Positions 7,351 through 13,047 of a DNA stretch of 20,030 nt are shown in pieces. Source of the stretch: a virus. Each line of letters begins with the position of its first letter. The stretch's first letter is position 1. Position numbers and translations under genes: made by a program. The notes under the pieces are model-generated. The model was not told the DNA's origin, ran no database searches, and was given only the letters and a program-made list of their open reading frames with translations. The DNA lies in the IMG/VR virus record IMGVR_UViG_3300021975_000006, positions 1 to 20,030 of that record. The stretch is one strand, 5' to 3'.

Positions 7351-7668
7351 ATGAATAAAACATACACAGATAATCAATTAAAAAAGATGACCAAAGAAGA
7401 GCTAATCAATGTCATTAAGGGCTTAACAATTAAAGCCCCAAACACAAATATACCAATGGCAAATACAGGTATAGTATCCGACTCTAAAGAGTTTTATGAG
7501 CGACAAAATCCACGCCAAATTACACCACAAGAGCCAATCAAACAAGCCCCATCAATAAAAGAGGAAACATTATTGCAAGAGAAATCTTTTAATGTAGTGG
7601 ACAGTAAAGACAACAAAGAGAACGAACAGAAAGCAAATATAAATAAAGGGGCTGAAAAATGGCAGTAA
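7351..7668 (+). CDS. Small hydrophilic protein of unknown function after the portal
   Basis: A 105-residue protein. Residues 1-28 (YTDNQLKKMTKEELINVIKGL) resemble the two-helix SAP/Rho-N/LEM-like motif often found at the ends of phage structural proteins, with the typical L-x-x-M-T-x-x-E-L pattern. The rest (30-105) is polar, rich in Gln, Asn, Lys and Glu, and probably disordered. The start is preceded by AAAGGA that overlaps the portal stop; the last codons overlap the start of the next gene by ten bases. In this position a minor virion or assembly factor is likely, but no function can be assigned. Confidence 0.75.
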   Translation: MNKTYTDNQLKKMTKEELINVIKGLTIKAPNTNIPMANTGIVSDSKEFYERQNPRQITPQEPIKQAPSIKEETLLQEKSFNVVDSKDNKENEQKANINKGAEKWQ

Positions 7669-7862
7669 CAATTAAAGATAGTTGCCTATTGGTATATCAA
7701 TCTCCACGATATGGTGGTAACTTACAATGTCCTAACGATGGTGGTATAAGTGGTTCAGGTGGTAGCACTACCCTACCCCTAAATAAAACAAAATTTGAGC
7801 CTAACGGTTGCCGAAAAGTTGACCGTGAGTTTAATTGTAAAATAAAATTGTATAGGGGATAA
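7659..7862 (+). CDS. Small cysteine-containing glycine-rich protein, unknown function
   Basis: A 67-residue protein with four cysteines (Cys9, 24, 51 and 60) and a flexible central GGISGSGGST segment. The spacing does not match a standard zinc finger. The ends are strand-like (VTIKDSCLLVYQSP; EFNCKIKLYRG). It overlaps the preceding gene by ten bases and has AAAGGGG about ten bases before its ATG; the next gene begins one base after its stop. The tight spacing on both sides supports real expression. It might be a small head decoration or cement protein, but nothing in the sequence proves it. Confidence 0.68.
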   Translation: MAVTIKDSCLLVYQSPRYGGNLQCPNDGGISGSGGSTTLPLNKTKFEPNGCRKVDREFNCKIKLYRG

Positions 7863-7863
7863 T

Positions 7864-8073
7864 ATGGCAAAGAGTGAAACAATAATATTAGATAGTGAAG
7901 AGGTTTATCAAAACAGAGGGGCGAAGCATAGAAGCGAAGCCCAATTTATGGATAAAAAATCTCTCCATATCATGGTAAGACAGTTAAAAAATCAAGGTAA
8001 AGAAGTCGAAGAGATAGCTATAGAATTAGGCTTATCAAACGACGAAGCAAACAAACTATATAAGGAAGTATAA
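7864..8073 (+). CDS. Small protein with a C-terminal helix-turn-helix-like segment
   Basis: A 69-residue protein. Residues about 37-69 (MVRQLKNQGKEVEEIAIELGLSNDEANKLYKEV) have the spacing of a simple helix-turn-helix: helix, G-K-E-x-x-E-I-A turn, then a recognition-like helix beginning GLSNDEANKLY. The N-terminal half is polar. GGGGAT precedes the ATG by a few bases. It sits between portal and scaffold genes, where some phages have small head-assembly proteins; DNA binding in packaging is possible. The acidic nature of the putative recognition helix argues for caution. Confidence 0.68.
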   Translation: MAKSETIILDSEEVYQNRGAKHRSEAQFMDKKSLHIMVRQLKNQGKEVEEIAIELGLSNDEANKLYKEV

Positions 8074-8076
8074 AAA

Positions 8077-8853
8077 ATGGCAGATAATCAAACACCACCA
8101 AACACCCCACCAAGTGGAGATACTCCACCACCAAACAATCAAACACCACCAAACACCCCACCAACACCACAAGATGGACTAACGCCACCTGCTACACCAA
8201 ACACACCACAACCCAACGAATGGGAAGCCCAATTAAAAGAAGCACAGCAACAAATAGACCAACTAAAACAAGAAGCATTTAATTATAAAAATGACTTCTT
8301 AAAGACTAAAGAAGAGTTATTAAAAGCCCAAAACCCACAAAAAAGCCTAAGCGAGATGGTAGCAGAGAAACTAGATAATAAGTTACCAATAGATTATGAG
8401 GAGTTCCAAAAACTGGGGTACACCTCTGAAATGGTGGATATAATCAAAGGCAGTATTGAGACAACACGCACAGCAAAAGAACAGGCGAAGGAATTGGCAA
8501 TCTTAGAAGCTCAAAATTACTTAGGGGAAAATAAGCAAGAGGTATTGAACTTTACTAATGAGTTTTTCAATTCTGATAACTTTTCAGAGCAAGAGAAACA
8601 AGATATTCAAAAGCTAGGAGATACTAACCCCCTTTTAATCGCAAAACTATCAAAGGTATTACACGAGTCATACACAGCTACACAATCTCAAAATATGATA
8701 ACTAACCCTTTTACTAGCCGTATGTCAAGCTCTAATGATGTATTCAAAAGCGAAGCAGAGCTAAGAGAAGCAATGAGAAGCCCACAGTTTACAACTGATA
8801 AGAATTATAGAGCCTCTATCATATCAAAAATGAACCGTTCAAAATTGGGGTAA
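8077..8853 (+). CDS. Capsid assembly scaffolding protein (T7 gp9-like by position and character)
   Basis: A 258-residue acidic, helical protein between the portal and the major capsid gene. Residues 1-45 are a Pro/Thr/Asn repeat region (NQTPPNTPP twice). Residues about 48-85 form a Gln/Lys/Glu-rich coiled coil (EAQLKEAQQQIDQLKQEAFNY). The middle is helical with several KLGxxxPL-type segments, and the C-terminus is basic (FTTDKNYRASIISKMNRSKLG), as is usual for scaffolds whose basic tail contacts the capsid protein. T7 gp9 is 307 residues, so the size fits. Scaffolds diverge quickly, so the call rests on position, composition and the basic tail. AAGGAAG precedes the ATG. The major capsid gene would normally follow next, but here it is displaced by about 2.7 kb. 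Confidence 0.75.
   Translation: MADNQTPPNTPPSGDTPPPNNQTPPNTPPTPQDGLTPPATPNTPQPNEWEAQLKEAQQQIDQLKQEAFNYKNDFLKTKEELLKAQNPQKSLSEMVAEKLDNKLPIDYEEFQKLGYTSEMVDIIKGSIETTRTAKEQAKELAILEAQNYLGENKQEVLNFTNEFFNSDNFSEQEKQDIQKLGDTNPLLIAKLSKVLHESYTATQSQNMITNPFTSRMSSSNDVFKSEAELREAMRSPQFTTDKNYRASIISKMNRSKLG
8086..8164 (+). repeat. 28-bp direct repeat encoding the Pro-rich N-terminus of the scaffold protein
   Basis: An identical 28-base unit occurs at 8086-8113 and 8137-8164, offset by 51 bases (17 codons). It encodes NQTPPNTPP in both copies, and related CCACC-rich sequence fills the gap and the following bases. The repeats keep the frame, so copy number could vary without breaking the protein. Confidence 0.85.
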
Positions 8854-8856
8854 CAT

Positions 8857-9360
8857 ATGCACAAAGTAGCAAAGAGGAGAATAAAACTATCAAAGGAACA
8901 ACAGGCTACTATATGCGACCTATATAAACAAGGATACGCCAAAAAAGACATAAGAGAGATAGTAGGGGTTAGTGATTTATGGATAACTAGAGTCTTAATT
9001 TCAGAATATGGAGATTACGAAACTCTCCCTATTTCTGATAGACTTTCATTGCGTATCATAACAGAATTTTCAAAACATAAAAATATTGACAAAGTCCAAG
9101 AAGTTGTAAGGCTGAATAAAAAAAGGATAAGCCGACATATCATAGACAAAATAAAGCCATCAATACAATTTAATAGCGATATAATCATATACTATAAACA
9201 AGGCTTTAGCGTATCGGACATAATGAAGTATTCTACCTATTCAGAAACTCAAATAAGAGCATTTATAGCCAATCATAATAGGACAAATAACGACAAAAGA
9301 ACAGATAATGAAAACAAAGGGATTAACCCTATGTTTCTTAATAGGGGATTAAGATATTAA
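8857..9360 (+). CDS. Protein with probably three tandem helix-turn-helix units
   Basis: A 167-residue basic protein. Unit 1 (about 12-48) is SKEQQATICDLYKQGYAKK with DIREIVGVSDLWITRVL, a resolvase or homeodomain-like helix-turn-helix with the usual Y-x-x-G-x-x-x-x-x-I-A-x-x-x-G-V-S pattern. Unit 2 (about 60-95) is IITEFSKHKNIDKVQEVVRL then NKKRISRHI. Unit 3 (about 106-137) is DIIIYYKQGFSVSDIMKYST then YSETQIRAFI. The tail is polar. It begins three bases after the scaffold stop and is followed by a strong terminator, so it is the last gene of the first structural operon. Its position suggests a role in packaging, for example as a small-terminase-like DNA recogniser, or as a late regulator. Neither can be proven here. 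Confidence 0.75.
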   Translation: MHKVAKRRIKLSKEQQATICDLYKQGYAKKDIREIVGVSDLWITRVLISEYGDYETLPISDRLSLRIITEFSKHKNIDKVQEVVRLNKKRISRHIIDKIKPSIQFNSDIIIYYKQGFSVSDIMKYSTYSETQIRAFIANHNRTNNDKRTDNENKGINPMFLNRGLRY

Positions 9361-9374
9361 TCTGTATAATCCTA

Positions 9375-9428
9375 TTGGGCATTTTTTATATTCCCCATAT
9401 AAAAAAAATCGCCCAACTCTCTTTTTTT
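9375..9428 (+). terminator. Strong intrinsic terminator closing the portal-scaffold operon
   Basis: TTGGGC (9375-9380) pairs with GCCCAA (9411-9416). Inside it ATTTTTTATAT pairs with ATATAAAAAAAAT around a short loop near TCCCC. The stem is followed by CTCTCTTTTTTT. It lies 14 bases after the stop codon of the preceding gene. Confidence 0.85.
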
Positions 9429-9668
9429 CGGATATGTGATAGATAATTTCCTTAATATTTAAACAAAGTCTATAAAGTTACTTTGCAAAAAACTCCCCTG
9501 AAAACCTTAATGAAAAAGAGAGTATAATACCTTGTCTTTTTAAAGGCAAATAAAAAACACATCTATACATTACATATCTGCATAACCATGTTTGTATCAT
9601 GTGTATATAAGGTTTATAAGTTATCTCTCTTAACTCTAATAGGACATTATAAACCTTTCTTTTTTATA
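9429..9668. other. Gene-free stretch with several small dyads and a possible promoter
   Basis: No convincing gene was seen between the terminator and the KilA-N gene; the longest frame (43 codons from ATG 9588) has no ribosome binding site and runs into the promoter of the next gene. Visible signals are AAAGTTACTTT (9474-9484), a dyad with five-base arms; AGTATAAT (9521-9528), a possible -10; CATG-x7-CATG around 9587-9601; and the inverted repeat at 9611-9655. The density of dyads suits a regulator-binding control region. Confidence 0.45.
9611..9668 (+). terminator. Long stem-loop followed by a T-rich tract upstream of the KilA-N promoter
   Basis: GGTTTATAA (9611-9619) and TTATAAACC (9647-9655) are exact reverse complements separated by 27 bases. 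Inside the loop GTTA (9620-9623) and TAAC (9631-9634) can pair as well. The T-rich sequence TTTCTTTTTTAT follows the right arm, as in an intrinsic terminator. It could equally be part of the control region of the next gene, since it abuts the promoter cassette. Confidence 0.4.
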
Positions 9669-9728
9669 AAGCCCCTCTTAATAATCCTTATGCTATCATT
9701 ACATTACAATTTAATTTAAAGGATTACA
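9669..9728 (+). promoter_or_regulatory. Promoter-leader cassette, copy 3
   Basis: AAGC at 9669-9672, 18 nt, then TGCTATCAT (9691-9699) fused to ATTACATTACA (9698-9708), then TTTAAAGGATTACA directly before ATG 9729. The bases from AAAGC to the -10 also resemble copy 1, with CTCTTAA in both spacers at the same place. Confidence 0.7.
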
Positions 9729-10559
9729 ATGAAAACAAATCAATTGATGAATGTACGCTTAGGCGTTTTCGGTACAGTGGAAATTTTTCACAAAACACAA
9801 ATAGGAAAAGTTTCTGACATTATGGCTATTGGCAATCTACAAAGAGAGCTAAAAGGGTTAAGACCTATAAAGATAGATGAGATTTTAAGAACTCAATCCT
9901 TTTGGGAGTTTGTAGTTTCTTGTCATAATGCAGGATTAGGGGTTAATTCTAATTACGGGGAATTCCCGTATTTAAAAAATAGTGATAATTCTAATTCCCC
10001 TGATACAGGGGAATTAAAAAATAGTGATAATTCTAATTACGGGGAAACCCCCACAATTAAAATTGACTTTGATAGTATAAAAGATAATAAAGGTAGAATT
10101 GAATACTCAAAACTAATAAACAAATTCCCTCATTTAATTCAATCTAAAAAGGGGCGTTATGGTGGTACATATATGCACCTATATTTATTATTAGAAGTTG
10201 CTACAAGATTAGATAGTGATTTAAAAGTAGAGATTTATAAAACATTTGTAGAGGGTAAAATACTTGAACACCGTGATAATGGTGGAGAAGCATTTAAACG
10301 ATTAAATAAAGCTATTGATACCTTACCTGATAGGCAACCCCATTTGAAACCTAAAGGTAATAAAGGCGTATATATTAACATCTCTAAAATGATTAGAGAG
10401 AAATTATCAATTATTGATACTAAGGGGTATAATGAAGAAGAACATAACGAGATAGTGCAAAAGAAAAGAGATGAGTATATTAAGAAACTTATCTCTTTTA
10501 TTGAAATGGGGTTTATTATCTCTTATCCACAGTTAAAAGAAACTATCAAGAGACTTTAG
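9729..10559 (+). CDS. KilA-N domain protein
   Basis: A 276-residue protein with a KilA-N DNA-binding domain, common in phage antirepressors and host-takeover proteins. The domain is seen at about 138-195: QSKKGRYGGTYMHLYLLLEV, ATRLDSDLKVEIYKTF and HRDNGGEAFKRLN, which match the family's G-R-x-G-G-T, L-x-L-x-x-E-x-A and final R-D-x-G helices. Residues 1-68 form an unrecognised N-terminal domain (about 57-69 FWEFVVSCHNAGL) that may hold the rest of the domain. Residues 73-111 are three copies of a 14-residue Asn/Ser-rich repeat (NSNYGE... LKNSD). A helical C-terminal domain follows (220-276). It stands alone between a terminator and its own cassette promoter, followed by another terminator. A regulatory role at the lysis-lysogeny decision is inferred from the family; start ATG 9729 is fixed by AAAGGATTACA. 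Confidence 0.85.
   Translation: MKTNQLMNVRLGVFGTVEIFHKTQIGKVSDIMAIGNLQRELKGLRPIKIDEILRTQSFWEFVVSCHNAGLGVNSNYGEFPYLKNSDNSNSPDTGELKNSDNSNYGETPTIKIDFDSIKDNKGRIEYSKLINKFPHLIQSKKGRYGGTYMHLYLLLEVATRLDSDLKVEIYKTFVEGKILEHRDNGGEAFKRLNKAIDTLPDRQPHLKPKGNKGVYINISKMIREKLSIIDTKGYNEEEHNEIVQKKRDEYIKKLISFIEMGFIISYPQLKETIKRL
9944..10051 (+). repeat. Three 42-bp tandem units with internal dyads, inside the KilA-N gene
   Basis: TAATTCTAATT begins at 9944, 9986 and 10028, an exact 42-base period (14 codons). Each unit contains a G-run/C-run inverted repeat: TACGGG (9954-9959) with CCCGTA (9965-9970); TAATTCCCC (9992-10000) with GGGGAATTA (10008-10016), perfect with a seven-base loop; and GGGG (10041-10044) with CCCC (10048-10051). 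The first and third units share TAATTCTAATTACGGGGAA; units 1 and 2 share the A-rich ends. The coding frame is preserved. Confidence 0.85.
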
Positions 10560-10603
10560 AAGATATGATAAAAACTATAGGGGATTAAATTCCCTCATGC
10601 TAA

Positions 10604-10657
10604 TATAAGTTTCCTCTACTTTTTTATAAGCTTCTAACTATTTAAAAAAACATATCA
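10604..10657 (+). promoter_or_regulatory. Decayed copy of the promoter cassette after the KilA-N gene
   Basis: TATAAGTTTCCT (10604-10615) and TTTTTTATAAGC (ending 10631) match the upstream half of cassette copy 2. AAGC ends at 10631, and TATCAA lies at 10653-10658, exactly where the -10 should be, but TG is replaced by AC and the ATTACATTAC block is missing. It probably no longer works as a promoter. Confidence 0.5.
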
Positions 10658-10682
10658 AAATAAACCCCTAAATTTGGGGCTT

Positions 10683-10717
10683 CCTTATAAAATGGATATT
10701 TTATAAGGTTTATTTTT
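10683..10717 (+). terminator. Intrinsic terminator after the KilA-N gene
   Basis: CCTTATAAAAT (10683-10693) pairs perfectly with ATTTTATAAGG (10698-10708) around the loop GGAT, followed by TTTATTTTT (10709-10717). The stem is AT-rich but eleven base pairs long. Confidence 0.72.
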
Positions 10718-10757
10718 AGCTACCTTAAAATTCAGTTCACCAATTATATTTGCTACA

Positions 10758-10818
10758 AAGCACACTTTAGTATTTCTTATGCTATCATTACATTACATTT
10801 TATTTAAAGGATACAAAG
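10758..10818 (+). promoter_or_regulatory. Promoter-leader cassette, copy 4
   Basis: AAGC at 10758-10761, 18 nt, TGCTATCAT (10780-10788) fused to ATTACATTACA (10787-10797), then TTTAAAGGATACAAAG before ATG 10819. From the -10 to the start codon it is almost identical to copy 3. Confidence 0.7.
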
Positions 10819-11442
10819 ATGAAACAATTAGCAATCAACAATCAAACAATCAGTTTAAAAGTAGAGAATGGTAAAGCCTTTGCTACATCATTGGATATTG
10901 CAAAAGTATTTAATAAGAGACATGATAATGTTATTAGAAAAATTAAGGCATTAGAGGGCTTTAATGATTATTTTAACCTCCTCAAAATTGAGGAGGTTAA
11001 ATATATAGATAAAAAAGGTGAAAAACGCCCAATGTATAAACTAGATAGAGATATTTTTATATTGGTGGTATCTAAACTAACAGGTGGAAAAGCCGAAAGA
11101 TACATTTATGAGTTTATCCAAGCTTTTAACCTATTAGAAGAGGAATATTTTAAAACTCAAAAAACTTTAACAGCTGATAACGACAAAGATTTAGTGCTAG
11201 AGCATACACTACCCTTTGACCCAAAGAATACGATTAGTAAAGTAAACGGTTTGAAGCGTGATAAACTTGTTAAGAGTTATTACAGAAGTAAAAACGGTAA
11301 AGAGCTTAGAGCATTAGATAGTGCTATAGCAGAGCTTAAGACTTCTTTGTTTGGTTGGGACGAGGATATGCTAATAGAGCTTATTGATAGAAGAAATGAA
11401 TTAGTATCACAGAGAAACGAGTTTATAGCCCTTATTTCTTAA
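10819..11442 (+). CDS. Rha-family phage regulatory protein
   Basis: A 207-residue protein with the Rha domain at about 18-105. FATSLDIAKVFNKRHDNVIR (21-40) matches the family's helix-turn-helix start (S-x-x-I-A-x-x-x-x-x-x-H-x-x-V-x-R-x-I). YIDKKGEKRPMYKLDRD (62-78) and LTGGKAERYIYEFIQAFN (87-104) match the following conserved Y-x-D-x-x-G and T-G-x-K-A motifs. Rha proteins occur in many temperate phages and interfere with growth when host IHF is absent in the P22-like prototype. The C-terminal half (125-207) is helical and not recognised; it may be an effector domain. The gene has its own cassette promoter. A perfect 14-bp dyad lies inside it (10972-11001). The start is fixed by AAAGGATACAAAG just upstream. 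Confidence 0.85.
   Translation: MKQLAINNQTISLKVENGKAFATSLDIAKVFNKRHDNVIRKIKALEGFNDYFNLLKIEEVKYIDKKGEKRPMYKLDRDIFILVVSKLTGGKAERYIYEFIQAFNLLEEEYFKTQKTLTADNDKDLVLEHTLPFDPKNTISKVNGLKRDKLVKSYYRSKNGKELRALDSAIAELKTSLFGWDEDMLIELIDRRNELVSQRNEFIALIS
10972..11001. repeat. Perfect 14-bp inverted repeat inside the Rha gene
   Basis: TTTAACCTCCTCAA (10972-10985) and TTGAGGAGGTTAAA (10988-11001) are exact reverse complements with two bases between them. It encodes FNLLKIEEVK within the Rha domain. The right arm contains AGGAGG, a strong ribosome-binding-site-like sequence, but no ATG follows at working distance. Possible roles are an operator for autoregulation or a hairpin in the mRNA. Confidence 0.8.
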
Positions 11443-11448
11443 TATAGA

Positions 11449-11471
11449 TAGCCTATATCTCCTATAGGCTA
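11449..11471 (+). terminator. Hairpin after the Rha gene
   Basis: TAGCCTATA (11449-11457) pairs perfectly with TATAGGCTA (11463-11471) around TCTCC, seven bases after the Rha stop. The following sequence is CAAAAATCGTTTTAG, so the T run is late and short. Position favours a terminator; strength is uncertain. Confidence 0.5.
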
Positions 11472-11515
11472 CAAAAATCGTTTTAGTAAATTTAAACCAC
11501 CTTACCCTTTTTAAA

Positions 11516-11548
11516 TGCTATGATTGGCTATATATTTTAACAATGGAG
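11516..11548 (+). promoter_or_regulatory. Promoter and ribosome binding site of the major capsid gene
   Basis: TGCTATGAT (11516-11524) is an extended -10 close to those of the cassettes (TGCTATCAT), but the ATTACATTAC block is missing. AAAC instead of AAGC ends 19 bases upstream. GGAG at 11545-11548 stands eight bases before ATG 11557 and decides the start. Confidence 0.6.
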
Positions 11549-11556
11549 TTAAACAC

Positions 11557-12447
11557 ATGCCTTTTAATACACGAAACAATAACAAAAACTTAGCAGGTGA
11601 GGACATATTACTATATTTCCGAAACAGAACTATAGTAGCCTATGAGGATAGGCTAAAGCTAGTAAAAACGATAAACGCAGAGCCAAGCGTAAGTGGACTA
11701 GGTTATAGCTTCCCACTCGTTGGTAATCCTGATATAACAGATATTCAACAACACACAGCAGGAACACAAGTATCTACAAAGAACATTGAAACAGACCATG
11801 TATTTCTTAACTATGATGATAATGTTACATACTTTAGTATTTTTGCCGATGAGAATAAAATCAACCTAAACGATTTTGGTATCCTTGATAAATACTCACA
11901 AAAGATAGGCTATATCCTAGCTCAAAAGTACGATATGAGAATACTTGATACTATTCAAACTTCAATGAGTACTAACGGTAAAGTGGGAATGGGTAATAGT
12001 CGTGTTATCGTGCGTACAGGTATCGCAACGGCTACAGATGAAGAGACAAGAGGAAATGAACTTGTATTGGCTATAATTCAGGCTATGGATGACAGGTCAG
12101 AGCGTTATATATGGGATGGGGTGACAATCGTTACAGACGCAGTTAATTACTCTCATATTCTCTTATCTAAATACTTTGTAAATAAAGATTACAAAGATGT
12201 ATTGGCACGATTTAATATCAAAGAGATTATCGTATCCAATACCTTTAAACAGCAAAGAGCTAGTACAAAAACCCAAATGTTCCTTTATGGTTCAGATGTA
12301 GCAGGGCGTTTAGACCTATATAACGGAGTTGACACACAGATTAATTATCTACCTGATTATCTCGGTAACCTATTGCTAGGTAAATTTTTTATCGGCTTAG
12401 GTACTCTAGTTCCATCAGAGCTTACAGAAATTAGAGACGCAGTTTAA
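11557..12447 (+). CDS. Major capsid protein (HK97 fold, T7 gp10-like)
   Basis: A 296-residue protein beginning MPFNTRNNNKNLAGEDILLY. A longer frame exists from TTG 11524, but that codon overlaps the -10 element and has no ribosome binding site, whereas ATG 11557 has GGAG at good spacing. The pattern FRNRTIVAYEDRLKLVKTI, then SGLGYSFPLVGNP and a YDDN... ADENKINLNDFGILDKYSQKIGYILAQKYDMRIL helix corresponds to the N-terminal arm, E-loop strand and spine helix of podovirus T7-like capsid proteins (T7 10A has about 345 residues). It lies before tail tubular protein A, as in T7-like phages. The expected direct scaffold-capsid junction is interrupted by the KilA-N/Rha island, and the gene has its own promoter. 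Confidence 0.88.
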   Translation: MPFNTRNNNKNLAGEDILLYFRNRTIVAYEDRLKLVKTINAEPSVSGLGYSFPLVGNPDITDIQQHTAGTQVSTKNIETDHVFLNYDDNVTYFSIFADENKINLNDFGILDKYSQKIGYILAQKYDMRILDTIQTSMSTNGKVGMGNSRVIVRTGIATATDEETRGNELVLAIIQAMDDRSERYIWDGVTIVTDAVNYSHILLSKYFVNKDYKDVLARFNIKEIIVSNTFKQQRASTKTQMFLYGSDVAGRLDLYNGVDTQINYLPDYLGNLLLGKFFIGLGTLVPSELTEIRDAV

Positions 12448-12459
12448 AAAGGTGTTAAT

Positions 12460-13047
12460 ATGGCTTATTCTCTTTTAGATGAAATCAATAAGGTGTTAGA
12501 TGACTTAGCATTACCAATTATCACCAATGCAGAAATAACAACCACTAAAGAGGGTAGGCTAGTATCTCAACGCTTAGAGCGTATCAGGATAGAAGAGCTT
12601 TTGAATAAATGGAACTTTAACACCGAAGTTAGAGAGCTACAACCTACTATTGGTGGGGAAATCTTGCTTGATGGTATCCTACAGTTTCGACCCCTACAAC
12701 CTAATACACAATATAGAAACCTAAACGGAAAGCTTTATAATGTATATGAGGATAGTTTTATATTTTCCTCTTCTGTAATACTCGAGTGTGCATTAGATAC
12801 ACCAATAGACCAAAGCCCAATTTGGTTTATAAATCTAGTAACAGCTGAAACAACATTTAAGCTACTAAGCGTACTTGGTGGAAACATTGAGGATAAAATA
12901 GGTCTAGTAAAAGAGAATTTCGTAAGGAATAGAGCTATAGCTTTGCAATCAGATATAAACGAAACACATCTGAATAAAAATACCACAAACTTATTTGCTC
13001 GGAGTTTTGGGGGTATGACGTATAATAGGGGTCGTGTATGGCTATAA
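12460..13047 (+). CDS. Tail tubular protein A (T7 gp11-like)
   Basis: A 195-residue protein, matching T7 gp11 in length (196) and layout. The dodecameric ring of this protein connects the portal to the nozzle. The N-terminus (LLDEINKVLDDLALPIITNAEI) corresponds to the family's start 'AVN-x-x-L-x-x-I-G-E-x-P-V'. RLERIRIEELLNKWNFNTEVRELQPT (38-63) matches the long helix with R/E pattern and W-x-F-N. The end has the typical AFG-like R-S-F-G-G-x-x-Y-N-R-G sequence. AAGGTG lies five bases before the ATG. It overlaps the next gene by ten bases. Confidence 0.86.
   Translation: MAYSLLDEINKVLDDLALPIITNAEITTTKEGRLVSQRLERIRIEELLNKWNFNTEVRELQPTIGGEILLDGILQFRPLQPNTQYRNLNGKLYNVYEDSFIFSSSVILECALDTPIDQSPIWFINLVTAETTFKLLSVLGGNIEDKIGLVKENFVRNRAIALQSDINETHLNKNTTNLFARSFGGMTYNRGRVWL

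Noticed and set aside
8086-8164. Origin-type iterons
   Set aside because: The repeat matches codon periodicity of a Pro-rich protein segment and is explained by coding.
9588-9719. Short hydrophobic frame of 43 codons upstream of the KilA-N gene
   Set aside because: No ribosome binding site, and it runs through the terminator-like stem and promoter cassette; its hydrophobic look comes from T-rich DNA.
9944-10051. CRISPR-like array
   Set aside because: Only three units, directly contiguous with no unique spacers, and within an intact coding frame.
11524-11556. TTG start giving an 11-residue longer capsid protein
   Set aside because: The TTG overlaps the likely -10 and lacks a ribosome binding site; ATG 11557 has GGAG at proper spacing.
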